Positions 8,971 to 12,677 of a stretch of 12,677 bases of DNA are shown here, piece after piece. Origin of the DNA: Gammaproteobacteria bacterium (GTDB lineage Bacteria; Pseudomonadota; Gammaproteobacteria; UBA12402); the NCBI GenBank assembly GCA_028282395.1, contig JANQHY010000080.1, positions 1 through 12,677 of the forward strand, in the 5' to 3' direction. The notes under the pieces were generated by a model. That model searched no databases. It saw nothing but the letters and a program-made list of their open reading frames with translations, and was not told the DNA's origin. The stretch's first letter is position 1. The number at the start of each line of letters is the position of its first letter. The position numbers and the translations under genes were made by a program.

Positions 8971-9741
8971 TCACTCTCCTTCCTGTTGAGCAATCAATTT
9001 CCTAAGTCGCTGTAAATCCTCTTCGGTATCAACACCTGGTCCAGGCAGCGCTAATGCCGGAACAACATGAATTTTTTCGCCATGATAGAGTACGCGCAGC
9101 TGCTCTAGCGCTTCAATCTGCTCTAATGGTGATGGCGCTAAATCCAAATAGCGCTTTAAAAAGCCAACACGGTAGCTATAGAGTCCAATATGGCGATGAT
9201 AAACAAAATCGGCTGGCATTTGCTGTGGTGATTGAGCAAAACCGTCGCGATACCATGGGATCGGAGCACGACTAAAATAGAGTGCATAACCCTCCGCATC
9301 GCTAACAACTTTGACCAGATGAGGGTCTGTTAAGATATCGCCTGGCTGTAGTGGCTCGCTCAACGTTGCCATGGCTGCCTCCGGCCGTGTCTGCAATGCC
9401 ATGCCAACCTGACCAATTAATGCAACCGGCAGCAGCGGCTCATCACACTGAACATTCACAACAATATCATTATCATCATAGCCCCGCTGCATCACTGCTT
9501 CAGCAATACGCTCGCTACCAGAACGATGATGTGTTGAAGTTAAACAGACATCTGCGCCAAAAGCTTGTGCGGCGGCAACAATTTCATCACTGTCGGTCGC
9601 AATCAGCAGACTGTCAACATTCGCCTGTGATAAGCGATCAAATAGATAATGTAACATTGACTTACCGCCAATATCACGTAATGGCTTGCCTGGAAGCCGA
9701 GTAGAGGCCATCCTCGCTGGTATCACAACACGTAGATTCAC
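8971..9741 (-). CDS. kdsB: 3-deoxy-manno-octulosonate cytidylyltransferase (CMP-Kdo synthetase)
   Basis: KdsB activates Kdo with CTP to give CMP-Kdo, the donor for the inner core of lipopolysaccharide; it acts in the cytoplasm. The 256 residues match the usual length. The nucleotide-binding N-terminus IPARMASTRLPGKPL (7-21) carries R10 and K19. SGSER (74-78), FSRAPIPW, YHRHIGLYSYR, LEQLRVLYHGEKIHV and PGVDTEEDL are all typical. The metal-binding motif, normally NVQGDEP, reads NVQCDEP (96-102): the Gly before Asp100 is Cys, encoded by TGT. The start is GTG at 9741-9739, which overlaps the stop of the preceding Trm112-like gene in a GTGA junction, implying coupled translation. The perM ATG follows its stop after one base. 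No lpxK is present beside it, unlike the common lpxK-ycaR-kdsB order. Confidence 0.97.
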   Translation of the reverse strand: MNLRVVIPARMASTRLPGKPLRDIGGKSMLHYLFDRLSQANVDSLLIATDSDEIVAAAQAFGADVCLTSTHHRSGSERIAEAVMQRGYDDNDIVVNVQCDEPLLPVALIGQVGMALQTRPEAAMATLSEPLQPGDILTDPHLVKVVSDAEGYALYFSRAPIPWYRDGFAQSPQQMPADFVYHRHIGLYSYRVGFLKRYLDLAPSPLEQIEALEQLRVLYHGEKIHVVPALALPGPGVDTEEDLQRLRKLIAQQEGE

Positions 9742-9932
9742 TTTGGCAACTCCTCTAGCTTTAGTGTGATAGCAGCTGACTCCAACATCATTGGAATACC
9801 ATCACTAATAGGAAATGCGACTTTATCACCACGGCAGATAAGCCGCATTGCTTCACGATCATAGTGCAAGGCGCCTTTACAATAAGGGCAAACCAAAAGA
9901 TTCAATAGCTCAGGGTTAATCATTTTTGCCAT
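9738..9932 (-). CDS. Trm112-like zinc-ribbon protein (YcaR / UPF0434 family)
   Basis: This is a 64-residue protein of the YcaR type, commonly found just upstream of kdsB. It has CPYC at 15-18, a further Cys at 33, and the family segment FPISDGIPMML (40-50). Relatives resemble the small Trm112 zinc-binding activator of methyltransferases, but the bacterial role is not defined. Two starts are possible: ATG at 9932 or ATG at 9923 (residue 4); neither has a clear ribosome binding site, and the second fits the length of E. coli YcaR about as well. The stop overlaps the kdsB GTG start. It is the first gene of the kdsB-perM-hda run; I found no convincing promoter pair between it and the divergent small gene. 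Confidence 0.9.
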   Translation of the reverse strand: MAKMINPELLNLLVCPYCKGALHYDREAMRLICRGDKVAFPISDGIPMMLESAAITLKLEELPK

Positions 9933-10109
9933 AGCCGTTTACACCAACTGTCCAACATCTAATCTCATGATCTATAGTTTCTCAGATAACAGTAATAGCA
10001 TCAAGTCCAGAATAACTCCCCTCTTTCAGCCATCTTATTCCCCATTAAGACGCCGCATCAATCCGTCACAAAAATTAATTAAAGGATTTTTTAATGAGGA
10101 AATATCCGC

Positions 10110-10142
10110 CTTAATTATTTCTTAATTTAACCTTCCTATAAT
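10110..10142 (+). promoter_or_regulatory. PmrA-box-like direct repeat with -10 box
   Basis: CTTAAT at 10110-10115 is repeated exactly at 10121-10126, a spacing of 11 bases (CTTAAT, five bases TATTT, CTTAAT). This fits the PmrA response-regulator site of enterics (YTTAAK N5 YTTAAK) and of Legionella/Coxiella (cTTAA-N2-TT-N2-cTTAA, one mismatch in the middle). A perfect TATAAT lies at 10137-10142, ten bases after the second half-site, and no good -35 is present, as expected of an activator-dependent promoter whose regulator replaces the -35 contact. Transcription would start near 10149, about 42 bases before the ATG at 10191. The motif match is seen directly; binding by PmrA is inferred. Confidence 0.65.
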
Positions 10143-10190
10143 GCCATCACGGTCATCAAACAACTGATAACAATAGAGAGGAGGTTAATT

Positions 10191-10409
10191 ATGTTTATTA
10201 GAAATCGCTTACAACCATCACAAAATACAAATATCGATAATGGCGTTAAGCAGCGAAAAAAAACAGCAAAGGGAAAATACCGCGCTGGACAGATCAAACA
10301 ATCAATTGATCTCAGCAATATTAAATGCTGCTCAATCATTAAAAACTGCTTCAACCCGGATGCTTACAAAGTAGATCGGAATATGATTCTACAAGCCAAT
10401 AATTATTAA
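10191..10409 (+). CDS. Small basic protein of unknown function behind a PmrA-like promoter
   Basis: A 72-residue frame with all the marks of a real gene: AGGAGG at 10179-10184, six bases before ATG, a TATAAT promoter with a PmrA-like box upstream, and a strong terminator 28 bases after the stop. I recognise no family. The protein is very basic, with a Lys/Arg cluster KQRKKTAKGKYR at 20-31, and has three Cys (46, 47, 53) in the second half. It has no signal peptide or membrane span. In Legionella and Coxiella many PmrA-controlled genes encode type IV secretion substrates, so a secreted effector is one possibility; a small DNA- or RNA-binding protein or an envelope-stress protein are others. 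Nothing in the sequence decides between these. It is transcribed alone and divergently from the Trm112-kdsB operon. Confidence 0.75.
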   Translation: MFIRNRLQPSQNTNIDNGVKQRKKTAKGKYRAGQIKQSIDLSNIKCCSIIKNCFNPDAYKVDRNMILQANNY

Positions 10410-10437
10410 AAAGAGAGGAAATTTCTTTGCACTGTTT

Positions 10438-10493
10438 AAAGCCATGGCAATACCCCGCAAAACATTTATTGCCATGGCTTTTTTCTGTCTTTT
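10438..10493 (+). terminator. Strong intrinsic terminator of the small basic protein gene
   Basis: AAAGCCATGGCAATA (10438-10452) pairs perfectly with TATTGCCATGGCTTT (10467-10481) around a 14-base loop, giving a stem of up to 15 base pairs. The T-rich tail begins at 10479 (TTTTTTCTGTCTTTT). It closes the transcript that starts near 10149. Confidence 0.93.
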
Positions 10494-11065
10494 ATAATCA
10501 TGAACTGGGATGAACATGGTTTCTGATTCTGACTTTTCAGGAGTGGGCGCACTGATTTTATCAAAAAAATTGAGTTGGCCGTTCTCCACCAGTTTTAATC
10601 TCTCTTAACTAGAACAGTACTTCTGACGCAATAATAACTGAATACTCAGCCCTCTTGTCGCAATCATTTCCTTTTAACTCGATATAATCTTTACGGATTG
10701 CTGTGGCATTTGACGTAGACGATAAATAATTTTTGGGATAGGAAATCATGTTGTGCTGTCTTCCCATTTCCATCCCTGTCCCCACGATTCTTCCCTTTAA
10801 CCAGTATGCTATGGCTATACATTGATTTTTCATACTAGATAACTAATTGATTAATTTGTTATCTAGCGACAAAATCACATTGCCGACAGAAGAGTTTTCA
10901 GTTAGCTTCTTATCTCATGAAGACCCTTCCATGTTCAGAATAATACTGAATGAATCGAGCTTTAATTATGACAGCTATCGCGTTAATTTTCCTAGGAGTT
11001 GTATTGCTTCTTCCACCTCGCAAGTATATAATGGTCCGGAAATTTGAGAAAGACTGGAAAGTTTT
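10494..11065. other. Gene-poor stretch before the polysaccharide genes
   Basis: No frame in these 570 or so bases has both a plausible ribosome binding site and a recognisable product. Minus-strand frames at about 10389-10589 and 10609-10833 and plus-strand frames at 10847-11047 and 10950-11072 exist but show no known motif. One of them reads back through the strong terminator. A near-perfect inverted repeat lies at 10835-10866. With a manC relic immediately downstream, the stretch is best read as decayed or rearranged DNA at the edge of a polysaccharide cluster. Confidence 0.6.
10835..10866. repeat. Near-perfect inverted repeat, 14-base arms
   Basis: CTAGATAACTAATT (10835-10848) and AATTTGTTATCTAG (10853-10866) are inverted copies with a single T-T mismatch, around the four-base loop GATT. 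There is no T tract after either arm, so it is not a standard terminator. It could be an operator, a recombination site or the remnant end of a mobile element; no transposase is visible next to it. Confidence 0.7.
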
Positions 11066-11179
11066 GTGTTGATTATACCCGCGATTATCTCCAGTAGTGT
11101 TGGTTCACGGCTATGGCCATTGTCGCGCGAGGCCCACTCCAAGCCATTTACAAAGCTTGATGAGGTGAGAACCTACTGA
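11066..11179 (+). pseudogene. manC: Relic of the 5' end of manC (mannose-1-phosphate guanylyltransferase)
   Basis: A 37-codon frame begins with GTG at 11066 (GGAAAG just upstream) and stops with TGA at 11177-11179. It reads IIPAIISSSVGSRLWPLSRE followed by a segment with SKPF. This matches the start of ManC/AlgA/CpsB proteins, which reads about I-P-V-I-L-S-G-G-x-G-S-R-L-W-P-L-S-R-E-x-Y-P-K-Q-F. Similarity ends about 30 residues in, where the roughly 440 remaining residues are absent. The nucleotide-binding GGxG has become SSVG, showing decay even in the part that remains. ManC makes GDP-mannose, the substrate of Gmd, whose gene lies just downstream with fcl, so the context supports the identification. 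A functional manC must exist elsewhere if the pathway works. Confidence 0.75.
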
Positions 11180-11193
11180 AAAAACACATATAA

Positions 11194-12150
11194 ATGAAGA
11201 TTCAGATGGTTGATAGATTTGACTTAGCAAACAAGAAAATTTGGGTTCCCGGGGCAAATGGAATGGTTGGCTCTGCCATTGTTCGTAGATTGTCCACAGA
11301 AGGGACGCAGATATTTGCCACAACACGTGATGATGTGAATCTTAATGATTCTTCACAAGTGCAAGAATTTTATCAAAAAGTAAATCCTGATGTGGTTATT
11401 CTCGCTGCCGCAAAGGTGGGGGGAATTCATGCCAATAAAACATACCCTGTTGATTTCATTTCTGAGAATTTGCAGATTCAACAAAACGTTATCACCGGTG
11501 CGTATCGCTCATCAGTGAAGAAACTGCTCTTTTTGGGCTCAAGTTGCATCTATCCAAAGGAGTGCCCTCAACCAATTAAGGAAGAATATCTTTTGACTGG
11601 ACCGCTTGAACCTACAAATGAATGGTATGCGGTTGCCAAAATTGCAGGAATAAAACTCTGCCAAGCATATAGAAAACAGTACGGTTGCGATTTTATCACA
11701 GCGATGCCGACTAATTTATATGGCCCAAATGATAATTTTCATCCTGAAAATAGCCATGTGCCTGCCGCTTTACTTCAGCGGTTTCATAAAGCAAAAGTCG
11801 ATAACGCAAAAAATGTTGTTGTTTGGGGAACCGGTAAGCCTTCTCGTGAATTTTTACATGTTGATGATTTAGCTGATGCTTGTGTATTTTTGTTACAAAA
11901 TTATTCTGAAATGCAGCACATTAATATAGGAACAGGTATCGATATTTCCATTGCTGGTTTTGCTGATTTAGTTAAACAGTGTGTTGGGTTTGAAGGTGAT
12001 ATTACATTCGACACCAGCCGTCCAGATGGCACCCAGAGAAAGCTGCTTGACGTATCAAAAATCAAGGCACTTGGGTGGAAAAGCAACATCAGGCTGGAAG
12101 AGGGGTTGAAACAGTATTACCAATGGTATCTGGAGCATAAGAGTGACTAA
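11194..12150 (+). CDS. fcl: GDP-L-fucose synthase (GDP-4-keto-6-deoxymannose epimerase/reductase)
   Basis: Fcl (WcaG) is the last enzyme of GDP-L-fucose synthesis: it epimerises and then reduces GDP-4-keto-6-deoxymannose with NADPH. It is an extended short-chain dehydrogenase of 318 residues, the usual size. The Rossmann motif GANGMVGS is at 20-27. The active site has S116 and C118 in LGSSCIYP, Y145 and K149 in YAVAK, and H188 in NSHVP, each exactly nine residues after its E. coli equivalent (S107, C109, Y136, K140, H179). [18 protein letters not shown] (208-225) and the C-terminal [11 protein letters not shown] (277-287) are typical. The ATG at 11194 lacks a clear ribosome binding site; ATG at 11206 (residue 5) is an alternative. 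It overlaps gmd by eight bases. The order fcl-gmd is the reverse of the common gmd-fcl order. Confidence 0.97.
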   Translation: MKIQMVDRFDLANKKIWVPGANGMVGSAIVRRLSTEGTQIFATTRDDVNLNDSSQVQEFYQKVNPDVVILAAAKVGGIHANKTYPVDFISENLQIQQNVITGAYRSSVKKLLFLGSSCIYPKECPQPIKEEYLLTGPLEPTNEWYAVAKIAGIKLCQAYRKQYGCDFITAMPTNLYGPNDNFHPENSHVPAALLQRFHKAKVDNAKNVVVWGTGKPSREFLHVDDLADACVFLLQNYSEMQHINIGTGIDISIAGFADLVKQCVGFEGDITFDTSRPDGTQRKLLDVSKIKALGWKSNIRLEEGLKQYYQWYLEHKSD

Positions 12151-12677
12151 AAAAAAGACGGCATTAATTACGGGCGTTACAGGGCAAGATGGTGCCTATT
12201 TAGCAGAGCTACTACTTGAGAAAGACTATACTGTTCATGGTATCAAGCGGCGCTCGTCATCCTTTAATACACAACGAATTGACCATCTTTATGAAGACCC
12301 CCATCATCAGAAAGGAGAGTTTTTCCTTCACTATGGCGATGTGACAGATGCAACCAATCTTATCCGTTTAGTTCAAAAAACACAGCCCGATGAAATTTAT
12401 AATTTGGCGGCACAAAGTCATGTTCAGGTAAGTTTTGAAACACCTGAATATACAGCAAATTCTGATGCATTAGGGGCGTTACGTTTGCTTGAAGCCATCC
12501 GAATTCTCGGCATGGAAAAGTGCTGTAAATTCTATCAAGCCTCCACATCCGAACTCTTCGGCAACGTTCAAGAGACACCCCAGACCGAGACAACACCATT
12601 TTACCCGAGAAGCCCCTATGCTGCGGCCAAGCTTTATGCTTTTTGGATTGTCAAAAATTATCGTGAAGCTTACAACA
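12143..12677 (+). CDS. gmd: GDP-mannose 4,6-dehydratase (3' end outside window)
   Basis: Gmd converts GDP-mannose to GDP-4-keto-6-deoxymannose, the step before Fcl. The first 178 residues are present, about half of the usual 345-375; the right edge cuts the gene. NADP-binding [10 protein letters not shown] is at 11-20, [11 protein letters not shown] (33-43) is a family signature, and the catalytic residues T135 and E137 (STSELFG) and Y159/K163 (YAAAK) are each three after their E. coli counterparts. The start is GTG at 12143, inside the end of fcl, with GGAG seven to eight bases upstream, so translation is probably coupled. No earlier start is likely because the protein already aligns with the family from its first residues. 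Confidence 0.97.
   Translation, partial: MTKKKTALITGVTGQDGAYLAELLLEKDYTVHGIKRRSSSFNTQRIDHLYEDPHHQKGEFFLHYGDVTDATNLIRLVQKTQPDEIYNLAAQSHVQVSFETPEYTANSDALGALRLLEAIRILGMEKCCKFYQASTSELFGNVQETPQTETTPFYPRSPYAAAKLYAFWIVKNYREAYN

Noticed and set aside
8970..8993. Longer perM start at TTG 8993, inside kdsB
   Set aside because: ATG at 8969 has AAGGAG six bases upstream and follows the kdsB stop; the TTG has no comparable support.
10191..10409. CRISPR array, tRNA or rRNA anywhere in the window
   Set aside because: No spaced identical repeats, cloverleaf or rRNA-like segments were seen in any gap on either strand.
10389..10589. Minus-strand 66-codon frame starting with GTG
   Set aside because: It reads through the 15-bp terminator stem of the small gene, has only a GTG start, and shows no family motif.
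10609..10833. Minus-strand 74-codon frame starting with ATG
   Set aside because: There is no ribosome binding site before the ATG, which lies at the foot of the inverted repeat, and I recognise no product.
10950..11072. Plus-strand 40-codon frame with one hydrophobic stretch and a basic tail
   Set aside because: It has no ribosome binding site, sits in gene-poor DNA, and overlaps the manC relic; a chance frame is as likely as a small membrane protein.

Overview
The window looks like chromosomal DNA of a moderately AT-rich gammaproteobacterium. ClpB, enolase, Hda, a PerM-type permease, KdsB and a YcaR-like Trm112 protein are all of gammaproteobacterial type. Three features point weakly to a host-associated or Legionellales-like organism (Coxiella/Legionella relatives): a sequence matching the PmrA box those bacteria use, a Qnr-like pentapeptide protein, and an orphan giant membrane protein. 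That placement is inference.

Layout. (1) 1-1995, minus strand: a 665-codon open frame that runs off the left edge and encodes a multi-pass membrane protein of no family I recognise. (2) 1996-2341: an AT-rich palindromic intergenic region with a 38-residue plus-strand ORF behind a good ribosome binding site, then a hairpin. (3) 2342-4988, minus: clpB with a sigma32-type heat-shock promoter. (4) 5098-9932, minus: a close-packed run read in the order Trm112-like gene, kdsB, perM, hda, eno, Qnr-like gene. Stop/start contacts link the first four genes. A near-consensus sigma70 promoter overlaps the end of hda and should drive eno and the pentapeptide gene. (5) 10110-10493, plus: a self-contained small transcription unit with a PmrA-like box, TATAAT, AGGAGG, a 72-codon basic protein and a strong intrinsic terminator. 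(6) 10494-11193: mostly non-coding or decayed DNA, ending in a short relic of manC. (7) 11194-12677, plus: fcl then gmd (cut by the right edge), which make GDP-L-fucose from GDP-mannose.

How the parts fit. KdsB supplies CMP-Kdo for lipopolysaccharide, and fcl/gmd supply GDP-fucose, probably for surface polysaccharide. The manC relic beside fcl/gmd is the broken remainder of the GDP-mannose step that feeds them, so the right edge looks like a rearranged border of a polysaccharide cluster. Hda regulates replication initiation, ClpB rescues aggregated proteins, and enolase is glycolytic.

The observations most worth a second look are the unnamed membrane protein, the PmrA-box small gene, the Qnr-like protein next to eno, the manC relic, and unusual residues at conserved sites in Eno, KdsB and Hda.
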